The notes under the pieces: model-generated
The model's input: the letters and a program-made list of their open reading frames with translations, nothing else
Databases searched by the model: none
What the model was told of the DNA's origin: nothing
Program-made: the position numbers and the translations under genes
Shown: positions 1 through 8,621 of the stretch, piece by piece
Position numbering within the stretch: position 1 is the first letter of the stretch
Layout: every line of letters begins with the position of its first letter
Origin: an uncultured Planctomycetaceae bacterium
GTDB lineage: Bacteria > Planctomycetota > Planctomycetia > Gemmatales > Gemmataceae
DNA length: 64,000 nt
Assembly (NCBI GenBank): GCA_937888715.1
Contig: CALARU010000114.1
Location: 1 to 64,000, forward strand
Direction of reading: 5' to 3'

Positions 1-164
1 GCATCAACAGCATTCCCACCAGATTTAAGGATTTGTAAACCCGCATCAGAACCCGGTTGCGAAACAGAAACCACCACGCCCTTATTGAATGATTCAGCAC
101 CTTGCAAAAAAGTGCAGGTGAGGGCAAGTGTAACTAGAATGCAAAACCTATAAGCAATCTTCAT
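1..164 (-). CDS. ggt: Gamma-glutamyltransferase, N-terminal part (cut by window edge)
   Basis: Translating the minus strand from the ATG at 164 gives 54 residues. They begin with a hydrophobic signal peptide (MKIAYRFCILVTLALTCTFLQ) and continue into a segment with VVVSVSQPGSDAG, LQILKSGGNAVDA. That segment matches the conserved N-terminus of gamma-glutamyltranspeptidases, where the usual pattern is a Val-rich strand, then a region like EAGLEILKKGGNAVDA. The enzyme is exported and cleaves or transfers the gamma-glutamyl group of glutathione and related peptides. The rest, including the autoprocessing Thr, lies outside the window. It lies 75 bases downstream of the DUF1501 gene on the same strand and may be cotranscribed. 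The family call rests on this short stretch only. Confidence 0.75.
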   Translation of the reverse strand, partial: MKIAYRFCILVTLALTCTFLQGAESFNKGVVVSVSQPGSDAGLQILKSGGNAVD

Positions 165-239
165 AATGGCCCCAATAGGAAATCAATTACTTTGGATATG
201 GTAACGATTTATCGGGAATTAAATAAGATGAAAAATGAA

Positions 240-1694
240 TCAAGAAAAAGCAGGGATGGGTGTGCCGTAATAAATATTGTTCGGGCGTTGAGTGGCGTCA
301 TGCCAAACTGCATCTGAGGGGATGCCAAGAGAGTTGTAAATTGTTGCAGCAAAACTTTCTGGTGTGTAAGGTTCAGTAGCGGGGAAGCCGCCATTTTTAT
401 CAGAACTACCAACAACCGTACCACCTGGAATGCCTGCCCCAGCAAAAAAGACGCTTTGAACAGCTCCCCAGTGGTCCCTGCCTGGAAGTTTGTAATGTGC
501 AGGCAAGCCGAAGATTTTTGGAGTGCGGCCAAATTCGCCAGCCATTACTACAAGTGTGCTTTTTAATAATCCGGATTCTTCAAGATCATCAAGCAGCGCA
601 GAGAGGCCTCTATCGGTTGGGGGAAGCAGTTTTTCTTTCAGGTGGGGGAAAGCATTGCCATGGGTATCCCAAGTTTCATTATTACCAAGATTAACTTGAA
701 TGAGCGGGACGCCAGCCTCTGCTAAGTTTTTAGCCATCATAAGAGACCAACCAAAGGAATTCTTGCCATAGCGTTCCTGTTGTTTTTCAGGCGCAGTCGT
801 AACATCGAAGCATGTTCTGACTTTAGGATCAACAAGTAGGGAAAGAGCGCCTTGATGAAAACGATCAAATTGGTTGACGGTAGCCACGGTTTCGAGGTCG
901 CTGACTTGTTTGTCTAGATTTTTCATAAGAGAAAATCTGTTTTGCAAACGGGTGTTGGTCAAGGATTCAGGTAGTGAAAGATTCGGAGCTATAAAGGCCC
1001 GTTTTGCACCTTTGATTTCTCGTTGCTGATGATCAAATTCATAGGTGGGAAATGCGCCGTAAGCTTTGGAATCGAAGGGTGAAGCCTCGATGAACCAAGG
1101 GTCGCCCCTGGTACCCATTTGCCCGCCAAACTGCCCAGGAATAACCCTGCCTGAATTATGAACCAATCTCTCGGGCAAAACTATTGCAGGTGGAAGGTTG
1201 TTGCTTGGTTTGGTGACATTCCCAATGATTGATGCCATTGAAGGCCAATCCGAGTTTTTTGGTTTGCTTGGGTCAAACCCCGCAGGGGAATCTGCGCGCC
1301 CGGTCATCATGATTAAGTGGCCAAGGGAGTGATCATTGGTGCGGTGAGTTAAAGAACGAAGCAATGCCCATTTGGAACTTCGAGCAGCAAGCATTGGTAG
1401 ATGTTCGCAAATGGTGATCCCAGGTGTTTGGGTGGCAATAGGTTTGAACTCGCCTCGGATATTTTCTGGCGCATTCGGTTTAAGATCGAAGCTATCTATT
1501 TGAGAGAGACCACCTGAAAGAAAAATAAAAATCACAGACTTGGCTTTGATCTTAGGCTTTGCAGAGGTTGTTTCCATAGCTCTTAAAGCATGCAAATGAT
1601 TGGTGCCCAAACCCAACAATCCAACTGCGCCCGCCTGTATCGCTTGCCTGCGGTTTAACTTAGGGTGTTGGTAGTTTTGGAAATTAAGCGTCAT
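240..1694 (-). CDS. DUF1501 family secreted protein
   Basis: This is a 484-residue protein of the DUF1501 family (alkaline-phosphatase/sulfatase-like fold), which is greatly expanded in planctomycetes. The N-terminus has a twin-arginine-like start (NRRQAIQAGAVGLLGLG) suggesting Tat export. The family landmarks follow: FIFLSGGLSQIDSFDLKPNAP near residues 56-76, HRTNDHSLGHLIMMTGR, the VNLGNNETWDTHGNAFPHL segment, and VVMAGEFGRTPK near residue 385. The biochemical role of DUF1501 proteins is not established; they often sit beside DUF1549/DUF1553 genes, but none is adjacent here. The gene is divergent from the isochorismatase-ThuA fusion and upstream of ggt on the same strand. The family call is secure and the function unknown. 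Confidence 0.9.
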   Translation of the reverse strand: MTLNFQNYQHPKLNRRQAIQAGAVGLLGLGTNHLHALRAMETTSAKPKIKAKSVIFIFLSGGLSQIDSFDLKPNAPENIRGEFKPIATQTPGITICEHLPMLAARSSKWALLRSLTHRTNDHSLGHLIMMTGRADSPAGFDPSKPKNSDWPSMASIIGNVTKPSNNLPPAIVLPERLVHNSGRVIPGQFGGQMGTRGDPWFIEASPFDSKAYGAFPTYEFDHQQREIKGAKRAFIAPNLSLPESLTNTRLQNRFSLMKNLDKQVSDLETVATVNQFDRFHQGALSLLVDPKVRTCFDVTTAPEKQQERYGKNSFGWSLMMAKNLAEAGVPLIQVNLGNNETWDTHGNAFPHLKEKLLPPTDRGLSALLDDLEESGLLKSTLVVMAGEFGRTPKIFGLPAHYKLPGRDHWGAVQSVFFAGAGIPGGTVVGSSDKNGGFPATEPYTPESFAATIYNSLGIPSDAVWHDATQRPNNIYYGTPIPAFS

Positions 1695-1798
1695 TAGCTA
1701 CAATTTTCCTGATTGCATTAAGGTTGGAACTAAACCATCATGTAAACATTGTGTCATAGGCACATGGTTGTTGGCAACTATATTTCAGGATTAAAACA

Positions 1799-3361
1799 AT
1801 GAATCAAATACTCCGATTAACTGCATTGATGGTGTTAGTTTTAATGGCACCTTTGTTTTATTCGGAAGTGGGCAGGTCGTTTCCTGAGGAAAAAACTGAA
1901 TTAAAATTAACTTTAAGATCAAAGAAAGAAATAAAGGGCGATAAAAAGGATTGGGCAACAGAACTTAAGGAAGAAAAATGGATTGCATCAAAAACCGCAG
2001 TAGTGGTTTGCGATATGGGGGACAAGCACTGGAGCAATAATGCCTCAGTTCGTGTTGGTGAAATGGCACCCACGGTAAACCTTTTTGTAAAGAAAGCCCG
2101 AGAGAAGGGCGCAACTATCATTCATTGCCCCAGTGATACACTCGAGTTTTATAAGGATACCCCTCAAAGGTTACTTGCAAAAAATGCCCCTGTGGTTACC
2201 ACGCAAATCCCCCTGATGCGGTGGTGCAAGCTTGATCCAACTGCGGAGGAAAAACTTCCAATTGATGATACCGATGGCGGGGATGATTCTATTCCTAAAT
2301 GTAAAAATTACCGGGCTTGGACCAGGCAAATTGATGCCATCGAGATTTATCCGCAAGATGCCATTACCGATAGTGCGGAAGCTTTTTACCTGATGAAACA
2401 AAAAGGGATCACGCAAGTGCTGGTGCTTGGCGTGCATACGAATATGTGTGTATTGGGCAGGCCATTTTCTATCAGGCAAATGGTGCAGCAGGGGATGAAG
2501 GTTGCTTTGGTTCGGGATTTAACGGACACGATGTACAATCCGGAAAAAGCGCCATTCGTTAGCCATTTTACTGGTACAGACCTAGTTGTGGAACATATTG
2601 AGAAGTTTTGGTGCCCGACAATTAGCAGTAATCAAATATTAGGTGGAAAGGAATTTCGGTTTAAAGAGGATAAGCGCCCTCGGGTTTTATTTGTTGCTGC
2701 AGAGGATGCTTATAAGTCAAGAAATTGGATTCCAGAGTTTGCGCTAGCAAGACTTGGAAAAGAGTATCAATCTCTATTTGCCTTTTCGTCGGAAGCTAGG
2801 TTTGGCAGCCTCCCTGGATTGAATATGCTTGATTCCGCAGATTTACTTGTGCTCAGTTTGCGAAGACGGGGAGTGCCTGAGGAAGAGATGAAAATGCTAA
2901 AAGAGTACATCAGCAAAGGAAAGCCTTTACTTGCGATCCGGACTGCAACTCATGGTTTTGCGCCTAATATGAAGTTGCCTGCTGGATATGCTGAATGGAA
3001 GGAGTTCGATAAGGATGTTTTGGGCTGTAACTATCAGGGGCATGAAGTTGCAAATTCTTTGACGCAGGTTATGCCTGTACTAGATCAGTTTAAAAACATC
3101 AATTTTGATAAAGTGAAAAATGAAAAGTTGGCTTCACATCTTTATAAAGTGAATCCTCTTGCCAAGGATGCGAAGGTATTGCTCGAGGGTAAATCCGTTC
3201 CTGGTGGAAAAGTGGAGCCCGTGGTATGGATGAGGGAAAAGCCAGAGGGCAGGGTGGGTTGTTTTACTTTGGGCCACTTCGACGAGATGAAGCATGAGGA
3301 AATCCAACAGGTATTAAAAAGCACGATTGATCTGGTGATAGGTAAAAGCAATTTAAAGTAA
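1799..3361 (+). CDS. Secreted isochorismatase-like cysteine hydrolase fused to a ThuA-like domain
   Basis: This 520-residue protein has an N-terminal signal peptide (LRLTALMVLVLMAPLFYSE). Residues about 65-275 form an isochorismatase-like (cysteine hydrolase) domain. The nucleophile aspartate is probably Asp72 in VVVCDMGDKHW and the catalytic cysteine Cys217 in GVHTNMCVLGRPFSIR; the lysine of the Asp-Lys-Cys triad is not assigned with certainty. Residues about 285-515 look like a ThuA/trehalose-utilisation-type flavodoxin-like domain (LDSADLLVLSLRRR, then YISKGKPLLAIRTATHGF, and WMREKPEGRVGCFTLGHFD), common in planctomycete surface proteins. The substrate is unknown. It is divergent from the DUF1501 gene, so the two could share a control region at 1695-1798. 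Confidence 0.82.
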   Translation: MNQILRLTALMVLVLMAPLFYSEVGRSFPEEKTELKLTLRSKKEIKGDKKDWATELKEEKWIASKTAVVVCDMGDKHWSNNASVRVGEMAPTVNLFVKKAREKGATIIHCPSDTLEFYKDTPQRLLAKNAPVVTTQIPLMRWCKLDPTAEEKLPIDDTDGGDDSIPKCKNYRAWTRQIDAIEIYPQDAITDSAEAFYLMKQKGITQVLVLGVHTNMCVLGRPFSIRQMVQQGMKVALVRDLTDTMYNPEKAPFVSHFTGTDLVVEHIEKFWCPTISSNQILGGKEFRFKEDKRPRVLFVAAEDAYKSRNWIPEFALARLGKEYQSLFAFSSEARFGSLPGLNMLDSADLLVLSLRRRGVPEEEMKMLKEYISKGKPLLAIRTATHGFAPNMKLPAGYAEWKEFDKDVLGCNYQGHEVANSLTQVMPVLDQFKNINFDKVKNEKLASHLYKVNPLAKDAKVLLEGKSVPGGKVEPVVWMREKPEGRVGCFTLGHFDEMKHEEIQQVLKSTIDLVIGKSNLK

Positions 3362-3612
3362 AAGATTGCCCAGATTGTAAAAGTTAAAATGGGAGGGGCT
3401 ACGCTTGAAAGGTTCGATTTGATCGCGCCTTGGATTAAATCTGATGGCTTCAGGAAGGAATTTGTTCCTACTATTCAGATTGTGATGAATTTAACATCCA
3501 CCTGTTCGAAACCCATAAGGAATAAAGCTTTGAATCGACTTGCATGCAGTTTTTGTGGGGTACATTCGTTGTATGATGCACAAGTTTGATCTGCGCGCAG
3601 GAGGGTTGCGAG

Positions 3613-3816
3613 ATGTTAGTATTAAGTCGTAAACTTGGAGAAAAGATTTATATTGGAGAGAATGTTTGCATTACTGTCGTGGATATAGACAGGGGCAAAA
3701 TTCGACTTGGTATTGAAGCTCCACGAGATGTACCAATCTACCGCCAAGAATTGCTTCCTTCAAAGGGTGGCGAAGCAACCGCGCAAGAAGATACAACCTC
3801 TGCGATTGTTCAATAA
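3613..3816 (+). CDS. csrA: Carbon storage regulator CsrA
   Basis: The 67-residue product begins MLVLSRKLGEKIYIG, the signature N-terminus of CsrA/RsmA. It continues with the RGKIRLGIEAPRDVPIYRQE core, including the RNA-binding strand around Arg44 of the E. coli protein. CsrA is a dimeric RNA-binding protein that represses or activates translation at GGA motifs. The ATG at 3613 is chosen over upstream starts in the same frame because it begins the conserved domain and has a strong Shine-Dalgarno AGGAGGG (3599-3605) seven bases upstream. A short acidic, Thr/Gln-rich tail follows the domain. A factor-independent terminator follows immediately, so the gene is probably monocistronic. Confidence 0.95.
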   Translation: MLVLSRKLGEKIYIGENVCITVVDIDRGKIRLGIEAPRDVPIYRQELLPSKGGEATAQEDTTSAIVQ

Positions 3817-3834
3817 TCCTAAACCTTTAATAAT

Positions 3835-3877
3835 AAAAACAAGACTCTGATTAACTTCAGGGTCTTGTTTTTATTTA
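3835..3877 (+). terminator. Intrinsic terminator after csrA
   Basis: A long hairpin, AAAACAAGACTCTGA with its complement TTCAGGGTCTTGTTTT (one G-T wobble, short loop), is followed by TTATTT. It starts about 20 bases after the csrA stop codon. The A-rich left arm means it could also act on the opposite strand, but no minus-strand gene reads into it. Confidence 0.85.
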
Positions 3878-3898
3878 GGGGGATGTTTTTTTGAGCAA

Positions 3899-4852
3899 GT
3901 GAATCTTAGATTGATTACAATCGTGAATATGAGCGAGCTTTTCAAAAAATCATTGGCTAAATTTGGGCCCGAAAGAGCCTACCCAGTTCCATCGCTAGAG
4001 TTTTCTCGCCAGTTCTGCCTTACCTTTACAAATAATAATTACGAAAATTTCAGCGTTGTTTCCAGACTGCTTCCCAAACCTTTGATACCCCATTTTCATG
4101 CAGTCTATTCTTTCTGCAGATGGGCCGATGATCTGGGGGATGAAACAGGCGGTGGGGAAACAGCATTAGAATACCTGCGATGGTGGCGCTTAGAGTTAAG
4201 CGAGTGCTACAAGGAAACGCCTTACCATCCGATTTTCGTAGCGTTGGCTTCTACCATCAAGCGGTTTCACATTCCCGAACAATTATTTAAAGACTTAATT
4301 TTTGCATTTGAGCAGGATCAATTGGTGCTTGAGTACCAAACTTATGATCAGTTGCTTCAATATTGTAAATACTCTGCAAATCCGGTGGGCAGGTTGGTTT
4401 TGCTGCTGTGGGAAACATACGACGAAGAAAAAGCTGTTTACTCTGACTATATTTGTACTGCGCTGCAACTTGCAAACTTCTGGCAGGATGTTGCGAGAGA
4501 TTTTCTAATAGGAAGAATTTACATTCCTGCAGAATGTAGATCGAGATTTAATTATAGCTCCGAAGATTATGGCAATCGAACGCAGAATCAAGCTTTTGAA
4601 TCAATGATGGCCGACCTGGTTGATCGTACTGAAAAAATGTTTTTTATGGGCAGCCCATTGCTAAGCATGGTGCCCAAGGCTAGAAAAGTAGACTTGGAGT
4701 TATTTATGGAGGGTGGGCTTTCCATTCTTGGTAAAATAAAAAAAATGAACTACAAAGTGTGGGAAGCTAGGCCTTCTCTATCTAAATGGGAAAAGATGAT
4801 GATTTTAGGGAAATCACTTTTGAAACGCCTGCCATTGCTTACGAGATCGTAG
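3899..4852 (+). CDS. hpnC: Hydroxysqualene synthase HpnC (squalene/phytoene synthase family)
   Basis: This is a trans-isoprenyl diphosphate synthase (head-to-head) of 317 residues counted from the GTG at 3899, or 307 from the ATG at 3929. It has both aspartate-rich motifs: FCRWADDLGDE, and LQLANFWQDVARDFLIGRIY. HpnC converts presqualene diphosphate into hydroxysqualene in the HpnCDE route to squalene. It precedes hpnD by 37 bases, the usual HpnC-HpnD pairing. Neither start has a strong Shine-Dalgarno, so the N-terminus is uncertain; homology begins at about residue 25 either way. The C-terminal basic, hydrophobic tail suggests membrane association, which is an inference. Confidence 0.88.
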   Translation: MNLRLITIVNMSELFKKSLAKFGPERAYPVPSLEFSRQFCLTFTNNNYENFSVVSRLLPKPLIPHFHAVYSFCRWADDLGDETGGGETALEYLRWWRLELSECYKETPYHPIFVALASTIKRFHIPEQLFKDLIFAFEQDQLVLEYQTYDQLLQYCKYSANPVGRLVLLLWETYDEEKAVYSDYICTALQLANFWQDVARDFLIGRIYIPAECRSRFNYSSEDYGNRTQNQAFESMMADLVDRTEKMFFMGSPLLSMVPKARKVDLELFMEGGLSILGKIKKMNYKVWEARPSLSKWEKMMILGKSLLKRLPLLTRS

Positions 4853-4889
4853 TTGCTGCCGTCTTTATTGTTTAGGAGTTGGAAGCGGG

Positions 4890-5747
4890 ATGCTGTCGCA
4901 AAAAGAATCATTTGATTATTGCAGGAAAATCGCCAAGGAACAGGCTGGGAATTTTTATCTCACCTTTCATCTTCTGCCCAAATTAAAGAGCGATTCCATG
5001 TGTGCTCTTTATGCTTTTATGCGTATCAGCGATGATATTGCAGATGAACCGGGCGAGATTAATTTAATACGAAAAGCATTGGGCGATTGGCGTGAACAGA
5101 CTTTAGGCGCATTAAATGGGCAGTTCAGTCATCCAATCCATCCAGCTTTTGCCTTGATGGTTCAAAGGCATCAAATACCTCATCAGTATTTGCTTGATGT
5201 GTTGGATGGGGTTGAAATGGATCTCGATATCCATCGCTATCAAACATTTGATGAGCTTTACAAATACTGTTACCGGGTGGCATCTGCAGTTGGTTTATGT
5301 TGTATTCACTTATGGGGGTTTAATTCTGAAAAAGCCTTGCTGCCTGCTGAATCTGCAGGTATTGCATTACAATTGACCAATATTCTCCGCGATATCAAGG
5401 AAGATTACGCTAGGGGTAGAATCTATCTTCCACAAGAAGACATGGTTAGGTTTGATTATGATGAGATCAAATTAAATAATAAAGTAAGAGACGAGTGCTT
5501 TTTTAATCTGCTTGATTTTCAGGCTAAGAGGGCTGCAAAATACTATGAACAAGCCCAAGAATTGACCCAATATCTGGATGGTAACGCACGGGGTATTTTT
5601 CTTGCAATGTTGCATACTTACAAAGCTATTCTCGATAAAATGCAGAAGAATAATTTTGATTTGTTTAACGACAGAGTCAGGATCGGTACTTTTCAAAAAT
5701 TATGTCTGCTAGCAAAATACCTTCCTTATTCATGGAAGTCATCTTGA
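4890..5747 (+). CDS. hpnD: Presqualene diphosphate synthase HpnD
   Basis: The 285-residue protein belongs to the squalene/phytoene synthase family. The first Asp-rich motif is RISDDIADE (Asp48, Asp49, Asp52). The second is LTNILRDIKEDYARGRIYLP, and the linker carries the substrate-pocket pattern CYRVASAVGLCCIHLWG. HpnD condenses two farnesyl diphosphates to presqualene diphosphate, the substrate of the upstream HpnC. The ATG at 4890 has AGGAG about 12 bases upstream. The third enzyme, HpnE (a FAD-dependent amine-oxidase-like protein), is not next; an FAH-family hydrolase follows 65 bases later. Products would be squalene for hopanoids or, as known for some Gemmata relatives, sterols. Confidence 0.92.
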   Translation: MLSQKESFDYCRKIAKEQAGNFYLTFHLLPKLKSDSMCALYAFMRISDDIADEPGEINLIRKALGDWREQTLGALNGQFSHPIHPAFALMVQRHQIPHQYLLDVLDGVEMDLDIHRYQTFDELYKYCYRVASAVGLCCIHLWGFNSEKALLPAESAGIALQLTNILRDIKEDYARGRIYLPQEDMVRFDYDEIKLNNKVRDECFFNLLDFQAKRAAKYYEQAQELTQYLDGNARGIFLAMLHTYKAILDKMQKNNFDLFNDRVRIGTFQKLCLLAKYLPYSWKSS

Positions 5748-5812
5748 TGCTGGTAATCAGCACAGGGAATTGTATCTTATTATTATGAACTTTTTACCAA
5801 GGAGATTCTGGA

Positions 5813-6676
5813 ATGAAATTAGCAACGATTCAAACCCCACAAGGAAACAGAGCGGTACTTTTTCATGATGGTGCGCATATCGATATCAATGCCACCGATC
5901 CTTCACTACCCTCGAGTGTAAAAGCTATTTTAGAGGCTGGTGATGATGTGTTGAAAAAGGTAAAGGCGCTGGGCGGTTCAGCCAAAGCAGTTAAAATTGC
6001 TGCTGATAAAATCGCTTTTGCATCTCCTGTAGTTGATCCCAACAAGGTTGTTTGCATCGGCCTGAATTATAAAGACCATGCTGCTGAAAGTGGCATGCCC
6101 ATCCCCAAGGAACCTGTTCTTTTTAGCAAATTCCCCACGGCTTTGACCGGCCATGATCAACCTATTCTTCTCCCGCCTGTAAGCTCTAAAGTTGATTACG
6201 AAGCGGAACTGGTTCTCGTTGTTGGTAAAAAAGGTAAAAACCTTAAAGCTCATGATGCCATTAATTGGCTCGCAGGATACACCATCGGGCATGATGTTTC
6301 TGCAAGAGATTGGCAGTTGGAAAAAGATGGTAAGCAATGGATGGCAGGAAAAACATTCGATACCTTTGCACCATGTGGTCCTTATCTTGTTACCTGTGAT
6401 GAAATTCCTGATCCCCATAAATTAGCCATCAAACTTAGATTGAATGGCCAAACCATGCAGGATAGTACTACTAGTCAGCTTATTTTTTCGGTGGGTGAAA
6501 TTCTTGCTTACCTAACGCAGGTGGTAACTTTGTTGCCAGGCGATTTAATATTTACCGGCACGCCCCCAGGCGTGGGTATAGCTCGAAAGCCCCCTGTTTA
6601 TCTTAAGGCAGGAGATCTTTGTGAAGTTGAAATTGAAGGCTTGGGAATTCTTCGGAATCCAGTAGCAATGGGTTAA
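5813..6676 (+). CDS. Fumarylacetoacetate hydrolase (FAH) family protein
   Basis: This 287-residue protein has a short N-terminal domain and a C-terminal FAH catalytic fold. The core contains VCIGLNYKDHAAESGMPIPKEP, then SKVDYEAELVLVVGKKGKNL with the metal-binding acidic residues, GYTIGHDVSARDWQ, and GDLIFTGTPPGVG near the C-terminus. Members act on 2-oxo acids or acylpyruvates, for example acylpyruvase, 2-hydroxyhepta-2,4-diene-dioate isomerase or oxaloacetate decarboxylase; the specificity cannot be read from sequence here. AAGGAG lies eight bases before the ATG. It follows hpnD in the same direction with no visible terminator, but a metabolic link is not evident. Confidence 0.88.
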   Translation: MKLATIQTPQGNRAVLFHDGAHIDINATDPSLPSSVKAILEAGDDVLKKVKALGGSAKAVKIAADKIAFASPVVDPNKVVCIGLNYKDHAAESGMPIPKEPVLFSKFPTALTGHDQPILLPPVSSKVDYEAELVLVVGKKGKNLKAHDAINWLAGYTIGHDVSARDWQLEKDGKQWMAGKTFDTFAPCGPYLVTCDEIPDPHKLAIKLRLNGQTMQDSTTSQLIFSVGEILAYLTQVVTLLPGDLIFTGTPPGVGIARKPPVYLKAGDLCEVEIEGLGILRNPVAMG

Positions 6677-6696
6677 GCGGTGCTATGTATTTTTGA

Positions 6697-7437
6697 TTAG
6701 ATTGAGTTTGGAATGATTCGGGGTGGCGCAGGCTGCCCCGATTTCTTTTTACCAGCGTCTTCTTTAGGTTTCAAGAAATCCCATTCGTCTTTTTGGGGCG
6801 CTTTACCTTTTTGAGCTTCTTCGATTTGCTTGGCAATTGCTGCGATTTGCGTAAGGATCATATGGCCATCCAAAGACTTCTCTGCGGTATCAGTTTTACC
6901 CATTAAGCTTTTGAACAAATCGGTATCTGGTTTATCGCCCGCGGGAAGATGCAGGTTCTCGATGATATTTGGGTGCTGAGTTCCCCAAAGATTTTCATGA
7001 CAATTCAAAGTGACTAAAAGATCTACCGGGGTAGGGTTTACTTTGCCTGCCAGCCAATATGCAGCCGTACCGCCCAAGCCATGCCCTACGATTACAAAGT
7101 GCATTTCCGGATCGTTCTTGCTTAGGGTTTCAATATCCTTTGCGAACTGATGTGCGTGGTAGAGATAGCCAAAGTAAGTGTTATTAAAGCCAGCGGCTCG
7201 AACTTGCGCATTTAATTCACGAAACCCGCCACAATCACAGAAATCGAAATCCTCTATGAAAAAGACTGCGACTTTGCATTTCGAATTCGCAGAAGAGTCT
7301 GCGGTTAAGGTAGCGAAATCTGGTTGCAGAGTTCTGATGAAGGGTTCGTAAGGGTAATAAATCTGACAGCCGAGTGCAGAAAAAAGCATCCCGGTTAAAG
7401 GAATCAAGAACTGGTAAATTGATTTCTGGAAGCCCAT
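6697..7437 (-). CDS. Predicted lipoprotein with alpha/beta-hydrolase-like motif
   Basis: This 246-residue protein starts with a lipoprotein signal peptide (FLIPLTGMLFSALGC, lipobox Cys24). The mature part has the segment MHFVIVGHGLGGTAAYWLAG, which resembles the nucleophile elbow of alpha/beta hydrolases but has Gly-His-Gly-Leu-Gly instead of Gly-X-Ser-X-Gly, so the nucleophilic serine appears missing. The Lys/Pro-rich C-terminal tail looks disordered. It could be a non-catalytic hydrolase-fold lipoprotein. The stop lies 20 bases from the convergent FAH gene. Upstream on the same strand is the Gfo/Idh/MocA gene, 155 bases away. No specific function can be assigned. Confidence 0.7.
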   Translation of the reverse strand: MGFQKSIYQFLIPLTGMLFSALGCQIYYPYEPFIRTLQPDFATLTADSSANSKCKVAVFFIEDFDFCDCGGFRELNAQVRAAGFNNTYFGYLYHAHQFAKDIETLSKNDPEMHFVIVGHGLGGTAAYWLAGKVNPTPVDLLVTLNCHENLWGTQHPNIIENLHLPAGDKPDTDLFKSLMGKTDTAEKSLDGHMILTQIAAIAKQIEEAQKGKAPQKDEWDFLKPKEDAGKKKSGQPAPPRIIPNSI

Positions 7438-7592
7438 GAATAAACCCTACCCAAATAAAACCTATAAGAAGCACTATGTTCTATTCGGGTAAGGCAAAGA
7501 ATGAGCTTTAGGGAAAAGCTAAGAATAATCCGAATTTTACCATGTTGGTAAAAGGGGAAGAATGGGATGCAATCCAATTCGGTTAGGCTTTT

Positions 7593-8621
7593 CTACCCTA
7601 CGATCACCACTTTCTCTGTATTAACGGATTGAATTTCCTTGTGGCACAAAACCAATGCATCGCGTGCCAGGGCGCCACTCAGCAAGTCTGGTTCGATCCC
7701 TTTGACCACTCCGTTAACCGCGGCTTGAATTTCTTTAGTGAATGCAAAAAGTGGATCGCCAACGCCACTCAAAACTGGTTGTTTTGTTTTGCCATCTTTG
7801 GTGAGTAAGGTAAGAGGCTGGCCAACAGAATGATAAGTGAGGGTGGCTTTTTCCATGTAGATATCGAAACCATGTGCAAATGCTCTGCCGTCCATATTAA
7901 GTGCGCCACTGCTGCAAGAAATAGCAGGGCCATTATCCCCATACAAATATTGGGTGGTAAGGAACTCGACGGTGCCATCGTTTCGGGTGATCCCGTTAGA
8001 GAAAACCCTGCCTGGAACGCCGGCAATAAGGCCGATAAAGTGAGTATCGTGGATGTGTAAATCAACAGCAGGGCCGCCAGTTTTAGAGCTGTCATCGATG
8101 TCGCTCGACCAATCAGGTTTAGAGATGACCCTGACAAAATGCGCAGCTTGAAGCCTGCCATATTTTTCCGATTTAATGGCCTCTGCAGCAAAAGCGAATT
8201 CAGGAAAGAAAGGAAGAACATGTGCAACCATCAAAAGTTTACCTGCGTTTTTTGCAGCCTTCACCATCGCATCAGCCGACTTGATATCTAAAGCGATACT
8301 CTTTTCGACAAGCACATGTTTGCCAGCTTTAAGGGCAGCAATCGCCATGCTGGGGTGAAGATGGGTGGGTGAGCAGATATCAATCAGATCGATATCAGGA
8401 TCAGTAATCATATCTTCAAAGCGGTCAAATTTTTTATGTTGTGAAAGGTTCATTTGAGTGCCTGCGGGGCCGAAATTGCCTTGAATCCCGCGCCAGTCAC
8501 CTGCAAGTTTTTTAGGATCTCGACTAGAAATAGCAGTAACCTTTGCACCTTTAAGTTTTTGCGCAGCAAGGTAATGAATCATTCCCATGAAGCCAATGCC
8601 AGCGAGTCCAATGCGAATCAT
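7593..8621 (-). CDS. Gfo/Idh/MocA family NAD(P)-dependent oxidoreductase
   Basis: This 342-residue protein has the N-terminal Rossmann motif GLAGIGFMGMIHY, then DLIDICSPTHLHPSMAIAAL and KAGKHVLVEKSIAL with the conserved EK(S/P) lysine. The substrate-domain motif TGGPAVDLHIHDTHFI includes the HxxD-like catalytic histidine. Such enzymes oxidise or reduce sugars, inositols or related polyols, using NAD or NADP. The planctomycete genome context usually includes many of these. A weak AAAGG Shine-Dalgarno lies eight bases before the ATG at 8621. The substrate is unknown. Confidence 0.9.
   Translation of the reverse strand: MIRIGLAGIGFMGMIHYLAAQKLKGAKVTAISSRDPKKLAGDWRGIQGNFGPAGTQMNLSQHKKFDRFEDMITDPDIDLIDICSPTHLHPSMAIAALKAGKHVLVEKSIALDIKSADAMVKAAKNAGKLLMVAHVLPFFPEFAFAAEAIKSEKYGRLQAAHFVRVISKPDWSSDIDDSSKTGGPAVDLHIHDTHFIGLIAGVPGRVFSNGITRNDGTVEFLTTQYLYGDNGPAISCSSGALNMDGRAFAHGFDIYMEKATLTYHSVGQPLTLLTKDGKTKQPVLSGVGDPLFAFTKEIQAAVNGVVKGIEPDLLSGALARDALVLCHKEIQSVNTEKVVIVG

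Noticed and set aside
209-532. Minus-strand ORF overlapping the DUF1501 gene
   Set aside because: Shadow frame of the DUF1501 gene; the other frame carries all DUF1501 motifs.
3389-3589. Plus-strand ORF of 66 codons between the isochorismatase-ThuA gene and csrA
   Set aside because: No Shine-Dalgarno, no recognised family, and it ends just where the csrA leader begins; likely chance.
7769-8227. Long minus-strand ORF inside the Gfo/Idh/MocA gene
   Set aside because: Out-of-frame shadow; the MocA frame has all family motifs.
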